35,518 nt of DNA from Huaxiibacter chinensis (GTDB taxonomy: Bacteria; Pseudomonadota; Gammaproteobacteria; Enterobacterales; Enterobacteriaceae). Location of the stretch: the NCBI RefSeq assembly GCF_022171985.1, contig NZ_JAJVHF010000019.1:1-35518 (forward strand). Direction: 5' to 3'. This document shows positions 7,352 to 16,498 of the stretch, piece by piece. The notes beneath the pieces were generated by a model that was given only the letters and a program-made list of their open reading frames with translations, did not search any database and had not been told where the DNA came from. The position numbers were made by a program, and so were the translations under genes. How positions within the stretch are numbered: position 1 is the first letter of the stretch; each line of letters starts with the position of its first letter.

Positions 7352-8197
7352 TTAGGATTCCCCGTTAGTCGCATTGTCGGCGCGGGTGACTTCCAGCTTC
7401 ACGCCATCAAGCGTTAAGGTAAATTTCGGGTAAATGCCGGACATGCTGTAGATCGCATAGGCATCGTCATAATCGGTCGGCACTATCGCAGGTTTACCGC
7501 CCACTTCAGCCTGCACAGCCATTAACCCGCGATTTGGGTTAGTGAGACGGATATAGGTAAAGCGCCCGTCGTCGTACACGTCTGCAATGACGTTTTTACC
7601 GGCAAAGCCTTTACCGGTAGACCAGTTGTAGCGGGTGAAAATGTGATAGCGGTACTTGCGCAGTGCTTCCACTACGGCTGTCCGTTTGTTCTGGTCAGCG
7701 TCAAGGCGCGCTTCGTTGAGCTGCTCACGCAGTGCGCTCGCCTGTTCCGCTGCGGCGGCATTACCAGCACCCATTGAATAGGAGTTAATCGCGCTGCGGT
7801 CTGAACGGCTCAGAATGTTGCCGCCACGGATCACAACACAGGGCTGATTAGCCCCAGATGCTACGCGGGTTCCTTCAATGTCCAGCGCCTGTCCGTTTGT
7901 CAGGAAAACGGTCGCCATAGTTTTCTCGCCGCCAGGTTGGTCAGAAGTAGGGCGAATAAGAACCTGGTTTGCTGCGCCGTCAACGTCCCACAGAGTGTTA
8001 CTGTTCTTGGGTTGCTGAGTAACAATCTGCGTCCCCTCCGGGAGCTGGACGCGCGTACCGAGGTACAGCGCAGAGTTCACGCGCAGTACCATGTTTTCCT
8101 TCCAGTTGACCATGCGGCACTGCTCGGCCTGGGCATTTGAGTAGGCAAAGGCGCTCAGGACTAAAGCCGTTACAGAGAGAGTGTTTTTGAGTTTCAT
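7352..8197 (-). CDS. virB9: VirB9/TrbG-like outer-membrane core protein
   Basis: 281 aa from MKLKNTLSVTALVLSAFAYSNAQA, which gives a good signal peptide and an AGGT ribosome site formed partly by the virB8 stop region; an in-frame ATG at 8218 is a weaker choice. Domain order is signal peptide, N-terminal beta domain, a short helical linker (EQASALREQLNEARLDADQNKRTA) and the C-terminal CagX/VirB9 beta-sandwich (YNWSTGKGFAGKNVIADVYDDGRFTYIRL...). It is a periplasmic partner of VirB7 and VirB10. Confidence 0.88.
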   Translation of the reverse strand: MKLKNTLSVTALVLSAFAYSNAQAEQCRMVNWKENMVLRVNSALYLGTRVQLPEGTQIVTQQPKNSNTLWDVDGAANQVLIRPTSDQPGGEKTMATVFLTNGQALDIEGTRVASGANQPCVVIRGGNILSRSDRSAINSYSMGAGNAAAAEQASALREQLNEARLDADQNKRTAVVEALRKYRYHIFTRYNWSTGKGFAGKNVIADVYDDGRFTYIRLTNPNRGLMAVQAEVGGKPAIVPTDYDDAYAIYSMSGIYPKFTLTLDGVKLEVTRADNATNGES

Positions 8198-8201
8198 CGT
8201 C

Positions 8202-8924
8202 TTACCTGTCAATTTCATCTTTGGTTAAAATTTCAATGCCCAGCGGATTAAGGCGCAGCCAGCCATCGCTTTTTTTGCTGATTTCACTTCTGTCGAGCAA
8301 CGTCCAGGTAATGCGCTGCATCTTCTGAACCGGCGGTTTTTTCGTGCCGTCTGCTTTATATTCTTCTTCGTTCCAGGTGATGGTTGTACGTATCACCGGC
8401 TTTTTCGTGCCTGAGAAATCCCCTTCGATTTGGTCATAATGGTCAAACCGAACATTGGTTATGTCTTTTCTTGGCTTACTGTCCGGTTTATCCGCGATAT
8501 CAGATGCAACCTGAATCGCATAAAAACCATCTTTGCTTGTGAAATCGGCAAACAGTTTATCGCCCAGGAAAACACCGGCTTCCGCATAGTCGCGCTTGAT
8601 AGTTTCAGCATGAACCTGATAGCGGGACTTAATATAGTGATCAAGTCCGGCGTTAATAGTCCTGATAAATACTGGCTGCTCATCTTCAGGTTTAAAATTG
8701 CTGACTTCATTGCTTCCATTGGGAAGTAACTTAACCCACACCACCTCACGCGTATTTTTCGCGTTTTCAACCGCCACACCAGAGCGATAAACAGACCAGC
8801 TATTTACCAGCACCATAAAGACAAGACCGACAAGTAAATAGGTTCTCTCTGTCTTCAAAACTGCAAACTTAGTCTTATCAGCAGTGCGGTTTTGTTTTTC
8901 AATCGTACTTTTATCTACAGGCAT
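8202..8924 (-). CDS. virB8: VirB8-like inner-membrane assembly protein
   Basis: 240 aa with a cytoplasmic N-terminus, one membrane helix (TYLLVGLVFMVLVNSWSVY, about residues 29-47) and a periplasmic C-terminal domain. This topology and size match VirB8/TraM-type factors that nucleate the channel. It lies between virB6 and virB9 as in other VirB operons, with an intergenic gap of 4 bp to the chosen virB9 start. Sequence similarity to canonical VirB8 is not obvious by eye, so the call leans on topology and order. Confidence 0.72.
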   Translation of the reverse strand: MPVDKSTIEKQNRTADKTKFAVLKTERTYLLVGLVFMVLVNSWSVYRSGVAVENAKNTREVVWVKLLPNGSNEVSNFKPEDEQPVFIRTINAGLDHYIKSRYQVHAETIKRDYAEAGVFLGDKLFADFTSKDGFYAIQVASDIADKPDSKPRKDITNVRFDHYDQIEGDFSGTKKPVIRTTITWNEEEYKADGTKKPPVQKMQRITWTLLDRSEISKKSDGWLRLNPLGIEILTKDEIDR

Positions 8925-8934
8925 ATTATCCTAC

Positions 8935-9909
8935 CTAAATGACCAGTTTAATTGCTTTGACTGCGAGAGCCTTAGCGCCATTACTTGCTGCACCGCTAGC
9001 ACTTCCGACACCTGAAGCCAGTTGTTTAGCAAAAGCGAAAGAACTAAGAACCAGGACGCAGGCCATAATCCCGAACACAATAAGAGCAATCAAAAGCTCA
9101 ATATTATCCATAGTGATAACGATAGGAGCTGTTACGTTGTAATTCCCGTCCATAAAACTTTTCCCTGGATTCTCAAAGGAGCCAGCCGCGTTAATTGAAG
9201 CCTTCATAATAAGCATTGCCAGCAAGCACGTTAGCCTTAAAATGATTCCGCAAATCCCCCAACCGATAAAGAACTGAAACCATCCATCAAATATTTTCCG
9301 CGTCCACGGCGCAATGACAAACGGGATAAAAAGAACACCAATCATCTGAGCAAGCGAGATACCGAGCGTCGCGTACACGTCTGACAGATAGAAGCAGAAC
9401 TGTAAAATGACTGACACTATTCCCCACAACGCTGCCATGAGCCACATCCAGATAGAGTCTGTAAAACCTACGTCTGGAGCCTGTATAGCCTGAAGCAAGG
9501 TGCGATCTATGAAGTCAGAAAGAAACATCTTGTCTCTTGATCCAATAGTCAGGTACTGGAATTCTTCCTGAACCTCGATGAATATATGTTTAATGACTTC
9601 CGTTACACTGAAATAGCTGGCAATAAATGCCATTGTGCCAAACCAGATAATGATAAGGGTTGCGATACTAACCCAATCCACGTCACCACCAATGAATTTT
9701 ACAACCTCAATTACAAGGCACGTAAAAAGCAGAAATGTAGCAACAGCCATAACGAGACGGAAAATATTACTACCGTTCGAGGATAATATTGCGCTGACAT
9801 ATTCGCCAATATTCTGATCTATATTAGCGACAAGTACGTTCGTACCAGCAAAGGCCGGGAACGCAGCAAACAGCGCCGCAAAAATAATCAAGCAGGTTTG
9901 TTTAGACAA
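8935..9909 (-). CDS. virB6: VirB6/TrbL-like polytopic channel protein
   Basis: 324 aa with a signal-like N-terminus (MSKQTCLIIFAALFAAFPAFA) and at least five further hydrophobic segments, such as RLVMAVATFLLFTCLVIEVVKF, VSIATLIIIWFGTMAFIASYF, LISLAQMIGVLFIPFVIAPW and LLIALIVFGIMACVLVLSSFAF. The conserved-looking W at ...FDGWFQFFIGWGICGIILR agrees with the TrbL/VirB6 family. It forms part of the inner-membrane translocation path. It sits between virB5 and virB8, 10 bp from virB8. Confidence 0.8.
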   Translation of the reverse strand: MSKQTCLIIFAALFAAFPAFAGTNVLVANIDQNIGEYVSAILSSNGSNIFRLVMAVATFLLFTCLVIEVVKFIGGDVDWVSIATLIIIWFGTMAFIASYFSVTEVIKHIFIEVQEEFQYLTIGSRDKMFLSDFIDRTLLQAIQAPDVGFTDSIWMWLMAALWGIVSVILQFCFYLSDVYATLGISLAQMIGVLFIPFVIAPWTRKIFDGWFQFFIGWGICGIILRLTCLLAMLIMKASINAAGSFENPGKSFMDGNYNVTAPIVITMDNIELLIALIVFGIMACVLVLSSFAFAKQLASGVGSASGAASNGAKALAVKAIKLVI

Positions 9910-9957
9910 AGGAATCTCCTTACGGCTAGCCGTAATTTTTTCTAAAACGCCGCTTAA

Positions 9958-10413
9958 TTAATTAAGCGATGCGCCGACATACATTTTTGCCGTATAAATA
10001 TCCGGCATGGATTGATCAAGCCTGTATGACATAATCCATTTAATCTCAGACTCAATCTGGCGCTGAGTGATTTTTCCGTCCCACGACGCAGAACTCTGTC
10101 CATCCAGCTTGTCATATAAAGCAACAAGCTCTTTGACCTTGTTTTTTGCCTGTGCCTTATTCAGCGAACCATACTGACTCTTTGAATAAGACACACTGCC
10201 ACGGTTGGGTACTTCATCACTCGCTTTTGATTTGGCTTCCAGAAGACAACTTACTTTGTTATTTGCTGTGCATGATTTCTTATATTTAGCAACAAGTGCC
10301 TTATGTTTCTGGTCAATCTCCTTTTGTGCCGGGTCAATATAATTACTGGCAGCTACTGCGTTAGCTGACAGTAAAATCATAGACAGTGAAACAATCAGGA
10401 TATGCGGCTTCAT
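9958..10413 (-). CDS. Secreted hypothetical protein in the T4SS operon
   Basis: 151 aa with a signal peptide (MKPHILIVSLSMILLSANAVA). The mature part is lysine-rich and helical with two cysteines (KSCTANNKVSCLLEAK). No family recognised. Its start codon touches the virB5 stop (both use base 10413), so it is translationally coupled to virB5. Position between virB5 and virB6 is where some VirB systems encode small entry-exclusion or pilus-assembly proteins; this is only a positional guess. Confidence 0.65.
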   Translation of the reverse strand: MKPHILIVSLSMILLSANAVAASNYIDPAQKEIDQKHKALVAKYKKSCTANNKVSCLLEAKSKASDEVPNRGSVSYSKSQYGSLNKAQAKNKVKELVALYDKLDGQSSASWDGKITQRQIESEIKWIMSYRLDQSMPDIYTAKMYVGASLN

Positions 10414-11228
10414 TAGTTGCCCTCTTTGTAAGCTTTGGACATGGCTTTTTCGCGGCGTTCGCGGGCTTTTGCCATGTTGTTGAAATAGTCGTTTGCGATC
10501 TGATTCGACATTTTGAACTCAGTATTTTTCTGAGCCTGCATTTCGAGATTTTGATCAATAATCATCTGATTCTGGCGAGCCATAAGCTGCTGTGTTGCAA
10601 GCGCATCGTTATCACCTAAATCATCCAGTGCCGAACCCAGCTCGTCGGCGCGTTTGGTCTGCTCAATCAGTGACTCGTCAGTTTTACGGCTGGCAAGATC
10701 CTGACGGACAGCACCCTCAGCTTTGCGTTTCCGGTACTGGAAGATTTCTTTGGCGCGCTCCCTGTCGTTAGCGGTATAAGGAATTTCAGAGTTCATCTGA
10801 GACCATTCCTCATCAGACATGCCCCAGCCGTTGAGCAATTTATTACGTTCAACCGCATCATCCCACGGCTGATCGCCAACATGTGCATCATCCCCTCTGG
10901 AGTAGCGCGGATCGTACATATCAATCTGCTTCAGACGGTTCAGGAACGTCTCCAGATTCTGTCCCTGAAGCGTCGCTTTCAGGCGCTGTGCTTCACGTAA
11001 TACCTGCTTATAGTCGGTCAGCATCTGGTCATAGTCTTTATAGGCTTGCAGAAGCTGACTGTTACTGAGTCCGGTCTGTTGCAGGTACTGGTCATAGTTA
11101 CGCAGTCCCTGCGACAGCTCGCGTATCTGACCTGCAATCTGTGCGCCGTCCATGACAGGAACGCCAATAGCGAAAGCCTGACCGCTTAAAACGGCTGAGA
11201 TTAGGAGTGCTAAAAGGCAACGTTTCAT
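10413..11228 (-). CDS. virB5: VirB5/TrbJ-like minor pilin
   Basis: 271 aa with a signal peptide (MKRCLLALLISAVLSGQAFA). The mature protein starts GVPVMDGAQIAGQIRELSQGLRNYDQYLQ and is almost wholly helical and glutamine-rich, typical of TrbJ/VirB5 proteins at the pilus tip. It overlaps the virB4 stop by 4 bp, so it is coupled to virB4. The order virB4-virB5-virB6 agrees with the assignment. Confidence 0.82.
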   Translation of the reverse strand: MKRCLLALLISAVLSGQAFAIGVPVMDGAQIAGQIRELSQGLRNYDQYLQQTGLSNSQLLQAYKDYDQMLTDYKQVLREAQRLKATLQGQNLETFLNRLKQIDMYDPRYSRGDDAHVGDQPWDDAVERNKLLNGWGMSDEEWSQMNSEIPYTANDRERAKEIFQYRKRKAEGAVRQDLASRKTDESLIEQTKRADELGSALDDLGDNDALATQQLMARQNQMIIDQNLEMQAQKNTEFKMSNQIANDYFNNMAKARERREKAMSKAYKEGN

Positions 11229-13804
11229 TGGTAAATGACCTCTTCTTCATCAGTATCTTCTACCGGCGTTTTTGGCAGTTTCAGCGTTGCCAAAATTTCG
11301 TCAATGGCGGCGTCAATGTCGTCATGTTTCTGATAGGTACGCTCCGCAAGCGCGGCTTCATGCGCTGTAGAAGTACATATAACGTACTGTTCAGCTTCGA
11401 CAATCAGATTCACGACCTTAGCAATTTGCAGGTCTGGAATGATGATGTACGCCTGTTGCTTAGGCTTCATTGTGCGGATGATCTCGACTTCTTCAGGGTC
11501 GAGGTCGAAAGCTTTTACGTAAGTCTCAGTAATTGCTTCCTGATCGGGCATAAATACAAATACTGAGGCAGATGAACGCAGCGTCTGCCATTCGTCGAGG
11601 TTGCTGTAGTGCTCAGGGTTCTGTGTCCAGAAGCCCATACCGCCGCCATGTTTAAACCAGGTACGTGCTTTAGCAATCGCCCAGTCAGCAGCACCCGGAA
11701 CCGAGAGCGTATATTGTGCTTCGTCAATATCCATGAATTTAGGAGTTTCACGATATTTGGCTGATTCGAACAGGCGCACAGTACGGAAAAAGATCTCATG
11801 TTGCAGGAGCTGCGCGAGCTGCTTTTTGTCCTTCACAGAGGCGAGGTTATAAACTGATACCGGGCGATCAAGCTTCCCGATAGCATCATCCTCATTGTCA
11901 AAAAGTCGTGCGTAATAACCATCGCCATAGAACGACGCCATCTTATTTTGTATAGAGGACGGGCATTTAGACATAAGCGTTTCAAGACGGTTAACAGACA
12001 AGCGCCCTTCAATGCCTGAGTATTCCTGGTGCAGTAATCCCTGTACGGCAATAGAAAGATCTTTGGTTTCTTCAGTTGATAGCGTGCGGTCTTCTTCACG
12101 GTCATTGAATTGCAGCATCAGCTTAATCTGCTCAATGACGTGAATAATAAATTCGCTGTCGTTATCACTTTCGGCAGTCGAAAACGTGTTCATACCGGCT
12201 TTTAGCTGGTCTGAAAGGGTAAATGCGGCTCCATCTCCCTGGAAGAAGTTGGCTAAAGGAATGGTTCCCTGATCAACGTCGAGCGAACTGTAGATACCGC
12301 CAATCTTGGTGAAATGAGAGGCTATTGTATTTTTGAAGAAAGACTTACCGGTACGGGTTGGCCCCACACCTATAACCAGGCTTTTCTCGCCGATTACCTG
12401 CGTGAAATAGAAAGGAACGCCGTCGTCAGATTCCAGAATGTAAATAGCTTCTTCATCTTCCATGCCTTTCTTCCAGCGTTTAATGCCCTGATGAGAACGG
12501 AAAAACAGGGAAGCCGCGCCAGCCTGAGACGTGTTAAAAGTCAGCGTCCTGAAAGTGGATTTTGCATAGCCTGGCTGCATGGCAAAGTAAGCAGTTTCAA
12601 GGCCTGCACCTTCCCACACCAGGGTCATATTGTTACTGAGAATCCCGTCCAGCGCCTTTGAGGAATTAATAAGTGCCTGAGGGTCAGTATCAAATACGGC
12701 GACACATGACACGAAGTAGCCGAGTCTGTCAGCCGAGTAAGTCGCCTCAGACAACTCATCTTGCATGGCCTGAAGGTGAGGATTAGCCTTGATTTTGCCT
12801 TCCAGACGTTCCGCACCAATTTTGTTAGACATTAAGTCTGTAAGCTTAATCTGGTTACGAACCAGCTCGTTTTCCTTTGCTGCAATGATCAGGCTGCGCT
12901 TAAAGGATGAGGCCGGAGCGTAACGGGTAAAGTAGACATAGTTACCTTTAGCCATGACCGGCGCTTTACCGCTTTCCTTGACCGACCAGACCGCCTCCGG
13001 GACATGCTCTTTACCGAATTGCGTCACACTTGCGATACGCAGATAAACCGGCTGTGCACCGTCGATTTTGAGCATGGGAACGCCATTGAACATCACGTTC
13101 GTGATGTTTTCACCGTCCAGCGCAAAGTGATCCCAATCCTCTACAGGTAACGGTGTTGGCTTATTGGTCATGTAGCGAGGATTGAAGTTAGCCAGGAATT
13201 TTTGCAGCTTCCAGATACCCTCAGCGCCTAATTCTTCATTTTCAGGCGAAAAGAAAGACAGACGGAGCTGTAAGTCGTTCAGGGTATCTTTGAGTTTACG
13301 GCACTGTTTCTCAAACTCCTCTATTTCCACTTTAAAGGCATCACGCTCTTTAAAGACAAGGCCGATGCGCTTACGGGCGTCTTCATCAAACACACCGTTA
13401 AAAAGGTTTTTGAAAAATGTAGTCGAGAAAATACTGTTCAGGTCTTCATCCGGGCTGACCTCGATCAACCAGAAAAGACGGGAATCGTTGAGGTTCCTCA
13501 CTTTATTGAGGAATGATTGCCTACGTTTTGATAAAAGCTGGCTACGCGGATTTTCACGCGCTGCCAGCTTTACCTTAGCGCCTTCAAAGTGAACATAGTA
13601 TTGCGACAGCGTAACGTTAGCCGGTAACAACTGGATAACGTTGCGAATGAGCAGACTGATAGTCTTGCGCATTGATTCAGTCACCGATGAAGGGTCTAAG
13701 CCCTGAAGGGACAGACCACCAATCACAGAGCCAGTATAGGTAAAGGCAACATCGTTTTCGTGACCAGCTAATGCAAGCTGTTCGTTATACTGTCCTGAAG
13801 GCAT
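11225..13804 (-). CDS. virB4: VirB4-family T4SS ATPase
   Basis: 859 aa, normal for the CagE/TrbE/VirB4 family. Walker A is GPTRTGKS at residues 481-488. The Walker B region is KFMDIDEAQY, followed by WTQNPEHYSNL, typical of the motif near the C-terminus. It is the essential cytoplasmic ATPase that powers pilus assembly and works with the coupling protein. It is the largest gene of the operon and overlaps virB5 by 4 bp. A GGAG site lies upstream of the chosen ATG. Confidence 0.95.
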   Translation of the reverse strand: MPSGQYNEQLALAGHENDVAFTYTGSVIGGLSLQGLDPSSVTESMRKTISLLIRNVIQLLPANVTLSQYYVHFEGAKVKLAARENPRSQLLSKRRQSFLNKVRNLNDSRLFWLIEVSPDEDLNSIFSTTFFKNLFNGVFDEDARKRIGLVFKERDAFKVEIEEFEKQCRKLKDTLNDLQLRLSFFSPENEELGAEGIWKLQKFLANFNPRYMTNKPTPLPVEDWDHFALDGENITNVMFNGVPMLKIDGAQPVYLRIASVTQFGKEHVPEAVWSVKESGKAPVMAKGNYVYFTRYAPASSFKRSLIIAAKENELVRNQIKLTDLMSNKIGAERLEGKIKANPHLQAMQDELSEATYSADRLGYFVSCVAVFDTDPQALINSSKALDGILSNNMTLVWEGAGLETAYFAMQPGYAKSTFRTLTFNTSQAGAASLFFRSHQGIKRWKKGMEDEEAIYILESDDGVPFYFTQVIGEKSLVIGVGPTRTGKSFFKNTIASHFTKIGGIYSSLDVDQGTIPLANFFQGDGAAFTLSDQLKAGMNTFSTAESDNDSEFIIHVIEQIKLMLQFNDREEDRTLSTEETKDLSIAVQGLLHQEYSGIEGRLSVNRLETLMSKCPSSIQNKMASFYGDGYYARLFDNEDDAIGKLDRPVSVYNLASVKDKKQLAQLLQHEIFFRTVRLFESAKYRETPKFMDIDEAQYTLSVPGAADWAIAKARTWFKHGGGMGFWTQNPEHYSNLDEWQTLRSSASVFVFMPDQEAITETYVKAFDLDPEEVEIIRTMKPKQQAYIIIPDLQIAKVVNLIVEAEQYVICTSTAHEAALAERTYQKHDDIDAAIDEILATLKLPKTPVEDTDEEEVIYQ

Positions 13805-13819
13805 AAGGATCGTTCTCCG

Positions 13820-14185
13820 TTACTTTTGAAGCGAGGCGATAACCAGCGCAATGTTGAACAGGATGATGCCGCCCGCCGCGCATCGAGCCATTAAGCCCAT
13901 TGCCTGACCAGAATTTTTGGGAACCAGAATCCAGAGGGCAACCGCGACACAGGCAGACAGAAACACGATAAGCAGGACACCGGCACCGCTGACAGCATCT
14001 ACAATTGACTGGAAGAACTGAATGCCTTTGTTGAGCCAGTCAAGATCGGAAGAAGGCAGCGTTACTTCGTTGTTAGCCGCCATTGCTTGTTGCGTCGCCA
14101 GCATCGCAGAAACCGTAATCAGTGCGGTCTTTGCGCGCTGGAAATTCGCAGAAATTTTACTTAACGCGTTGTGAATCATGTACAT
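13820..14185 (-). CDS. virB2: VirB2/TrbC-like major pilin
   Basis: 121 aa prepilin-like protein. It has a long signal sequence ending about ...ATQQAMA and two hydrophobic helices (AGVLLIVFLSACVAVALWIL and GLMARCAAGGIILFNIALVIA) separated by a short polar loop, the VirB2 layout. The ATG at 14179 (MIHNAL) has better spacing to the AAGGG ribosome site than the ATG at 14185 and may be the real start. The gene overlaps the preceding VirB3-like gene by 29 bp and lies 15 bp before virB4. Confidence 0.75.
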   Translation of the reverse strand: MYMIHNALSKISANFQRAKTALITVSAMLATQQAMAANNEVTLPSSDLDWLNKGIQFFQSIVDAVSGAGVLLIVFLSACVAVALWILVPKNSGQAMGLMARCAAGGIILFNIALVIASLQK

Positions 14186-14525
14186 TACCCTTAGTTGGAT
14201 TTAACGAAATAAAACGGACTTTGCGAACTTTGGTTTTGCTGTTGTTCATATTTCCTGAGCCAAAAATGACTTTGCGCCAGACAATATGAGCATCACGATC
14301 TTCACGGTGAATGAGGTACATAGGCATGACCGTAACGACCGCGAACAGAGCCATGCCCAATCCTGAAAAAATGCTCCAGTATTTGATGGCAAGGAATAGC
14401 GCGAAAAGATTTACCAGGAGCAGCACAAGCACCATCTCCTGCGGCAGCCCCCACTTCTCACGGCGGGAGTTGAAAACTCGCGAGTTTTTCAGGTTTGGGT
14501 TGAGTTCAGTCTTTGTGTCTTGCAT
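14157..14525 (-). CDS. virB3: VirB3-like membrane protein
   Basis: 122 aa with two adjacent hydrophobic segments (MVLVLLLVNLFALFLAIKYW and GMALFAVVTVMPMYLIH) after a basic N-terminus, then a basic tail. Size, topology and proximity to VirB2 and VirB4 suggest VirB3. Its place before virB2 is reversed relative to the usual virB2-virB3-virB4 order. It is the first gene of the second minus-strand T4SS operon. The promoter should lie in 14526-14596, divergent from the HTH gene. Confidence 0.6.
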   Translation of the reverse strand: MQDTKTELNPNLKNSRVFNSRREKWGLPQEMVLVLLLVNLFALFLAIKYWSIFSGLGMALFAVVTVMPMYLIHREDRDAHIVWRKVIFGSGNMNNSKTKVRKVRFISLNPTKGNVHDSQRVK

Positions 14526-14596
14526 GTCTTATGTAAACCATTCACTATTACATAATGAATTTATAGCATCGAACGTTTAACGGTTCAACACTAACG

Positions 14597-14938
14597 ATGA
14601 ATAAACTTTACGATTACATTGAAGCGCTGAAGCGCCACACGAATTTGAATACGAACGCGAAGATTGCTGACTACCTGGACGTGAGCAGGCAGTACATCAC
14701 CACGTTGAAGTATGGGAAGGTTTTTTTAAGCCGAGAAAAGTGCTTAGTTATCGCTAAAGCCCTGGGGATTGACGCTACAGAAATCGTGATGACGATAAAC
14801 GCAGAAAAAAGCCAGTCCCTGGACGAAAAGGAGCACTGGCTTAGTCTTGCAGAAAAAGACCGTACTCCTATTAACCCCCCGCCCGAATTTAAGCCTGATG
14901 GCTCGCCGAGAAGAAGGTCAGCGCCAAAAAAGAAGTAA
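14597..14938 (+). CDS. HTH regulator embedded in the T4SS block
   Basis: 113 aa, on the opposite strand to all neighbouring transfer genes. Residues 20-41 (NAKIADYLDVSRQYITTLKYGK) form a Cro/CI-like helix-turn-helix, continuing to CLVIAKALGIDATEIVMTI as in small phage-type repressors. The C-terminus is proline- and basic-rich (PPPEFKPDGSPRRRSAPKKK). It is divergent from virB3 with a 71-bp shared region containing a TTTAACGGTTC-type dyad, so it probably controls the virB3-to-trbM operon and itself. Confidence 0.8.
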   Translation: MNKLYDYIEALKRHTNLNTNAKIADYLDVSRQYITTLKYGKVFLSREKCLVIAKALGIDATEIVMTINAEKSQSLDEKEHWLSLAEKDRTPINPPPEFKPDGSPRRRSAPKKK

Positions 14939-14997
14939 TCAAATTTGGCGGAGAGGATTTTACAATTTTTACAATTCGCTATCAATAAAAACCTGAA

Positions 14998-15029
14998 AAC
15001 CGCACCTTCTTATCAGAAAAGGTGCGGTT
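14998..15029. terminator. Hairpin between convergent genes
   Basis: The perfect stem AACCGCACCTT (14998-15008) and AAGGTGCGGTT (15019-15029) lies between the end of the HTH gene and the end of the minus-strand virB11 operon. It lacks a strong T-run on the plus strand; minus-strand use is also possible. It separates the two T4SS transcription units. Confidence 0.6.
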
Positions 15030-15040
15030 GTGATTGCAAA

Positions 15041-15460
15041 TTAATCTGACCAGTCGTTAATAATTTTCCTCATCAACAACTCTAAGCCTAACAATAACGC
15101 TAATAAACAAAATATCAGGAACGGATATGATTGATACCATGACAGATATGAGGATGGATCAATAAAATCCGGCAGGTTTGTATACCGAATAACAGGCCAC
15201 CACGAAAGAAAATGGAGGCTTAATATTACCGGATATGCGTACCAGTATAAGGGTGATGAATATGAAGACCAGGTATCGGTTGCAGAGCGGTAATGAAAGT
15301 AAACAAGAGCGCCGGTTATCAGCAAAAGTGCGACGTTCTTAGCAATGAACGTTGACGCTGTAGAAAAGTCCAGGCTCGTTGACGAAACAAGAGCGCCAGA
15401 CAGAAAAATAACAGCAATCATAACCCCTGCGGCTATACCCAAAAAACTACGCTCGCTCAT
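15041..15460 (-). CDS. Polytopic membrane protein downstream of virB11
   Basis: 139 aa with four hydrophobic stretches (FLGIAAGVMIAVIFLSGALV, NVALLLITGALVYFHY, YWYAYPVILSLHFLSWWPVI and FLIFCLLALLLGLELLM). A strong ribosome site AAGGAGG precedes the ATG. It starts 10 bp after the virB11 stop and is the last gene of the mobC-virB11 operon. No family recognised; a small inner-membrane accessory protein or surface/entry-exclusion factor are options without direct support. Confidence 0.65.
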   Translation of the reverse strand: MSERSFLGIAAGVMIAVIFLSGALVSSTSLDFSTASTFIAKNVALLLITGALVYFHYRSATDTWSSYSSPLYWYAYPVILSLHFLSWWPVIRYTNLPDFIDPSSYLSWYQSYPFLIFCLLALLLGLELLMRKIINDWSD

Positions 15461-15470
15461 AACATCCTCC

Positions 15471-16487
15471 TTAGAAAAGTTTTTCGTGCTTACCGGTCTT
15501 GGTATTGAATTTAAACAGCAAACGAACCTCTCCGTCTACCAGTTCGCCAATCTCAGTAATTACGCGTCCCCACTGTGGATCACGATGCGTCTGAATGATT
15601 ACATCAATCGAGTCACGTAACAGCACACCGGTTAACTCATAGCTGACCTTACCGGCAGATGCCAAAAGATACTGAAGGCGTGAAAGCGCGTGTTTAACGC
15701 TTTTACCGTGGAAGGTAAACGCACATCCACGAACGCCGGAATATGTTATCTGAAGTGTTGCATCAACAGCGGCTGCTGTACGCAACTCACCAACCCAAAC
15801 GCGGTCGGGTTGCTGACGCATAGTTGCCTGAATGAGTATTGGCAGCGTGATAGAACTACCTTTGCGCTGGGGCGCTTCAAGTGCCCCCCCAAACGGAAAG
15901 TTTTTGTTAATATGCAGCTCCTGCGTATCTTCAGCAGTAACCAGCCTGGTTCTTTTATCGACGTAACCTGACAGAAAGCGCAGAAGTGAAGTTTTACCAC
16001 TCCCCATGTTCCCTGAGATGCCGAAGGTCTTTTGTTCCACGATCATGTCAATCATGTAGTCGAGCATTTCTTGCGTGAACATACCTGAATCTAAATACTG
16101 CTGGGCGGTCAGTATTTTTACCGGGGCTTTACGTAAAGAAATCGCCGAGCCTTGAGGGGATACTGCTTCGTGTACTGCGTTTATACGACTCCCGTCAGGC
16201 AGACGGGCATCGAGTATAGGAGAATCAATATCAAAGCGGTTTTGATCAAGCGTCATTGCAAGCTGATTGATGAACGACAGCAGTGTTTTTTCGCTCTCAA
16301 ATTTATTCTCCACCTGTATAAGCTGGCCTTTCTTCATGACGCTGATACGGTCAAATCGGTCAACAAAAACATCTGTAACGGCATCGTCAGAGTACAGGTC
16401 TTTGATTGGGTACATCTCATCCTGTACCAACTTCCACGCCGAAAGCTTTGGATGATTATCAGGGATGATCCCAAATGCTAATTGCAT
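15471..16487 (-). CDS. virB11: VirB11-family traffic ATPase
   Basis: 338 aa. Walker A is GNMGSGKT (residues 159-166), the Asp box is RLVTAEDTQEL, the Walker B region is DRVWVGELR, and the His box is GCAFTFHGKSVKHALSRL. These are all in the order seen in VirB11/CpaF hexameric ATPases. It sits at the inner membrane and switches the system between pilus building and substrate transfer. It starts 11 bp after mobC, with a GGAG ribosome site overlapping the mobC end. Its location with the relaxase gene rather than at the end of the virB cluster is unusual. Confidence 0.92.
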   Translation of the reverse strand: MQLAFGIIPDNHPKLSAWKLVQDEMYPIKDLYSDDAVTDVFVDRFDRISVMKKGQLIQVENKFESEKTLLSFINQLAMTLDQNRFDIDSPILDARLPDGSRINAVHEAVSPQGSAISLRKAPVKILTAQQYLDSGMFTQEMLDYMIDMIVEQKTFGISGNMGSGKTSLLRFLSGYVDKRTRLVTAEDTQELHINKNFPFGGALEAPQRKGSSITLPILIQATMRQQPDRVWVGELRTAAAVDATLQITYSGVRGCAFTFHGKSVKHALSRLQYLLASAGKVSYELTGVLLRDSIDVIIQTHRDPQWGRVITEIGELVDGEVRLLFKFNTKTGKHEKLF

Positions 16488-16498
16488 CAGATTTACTC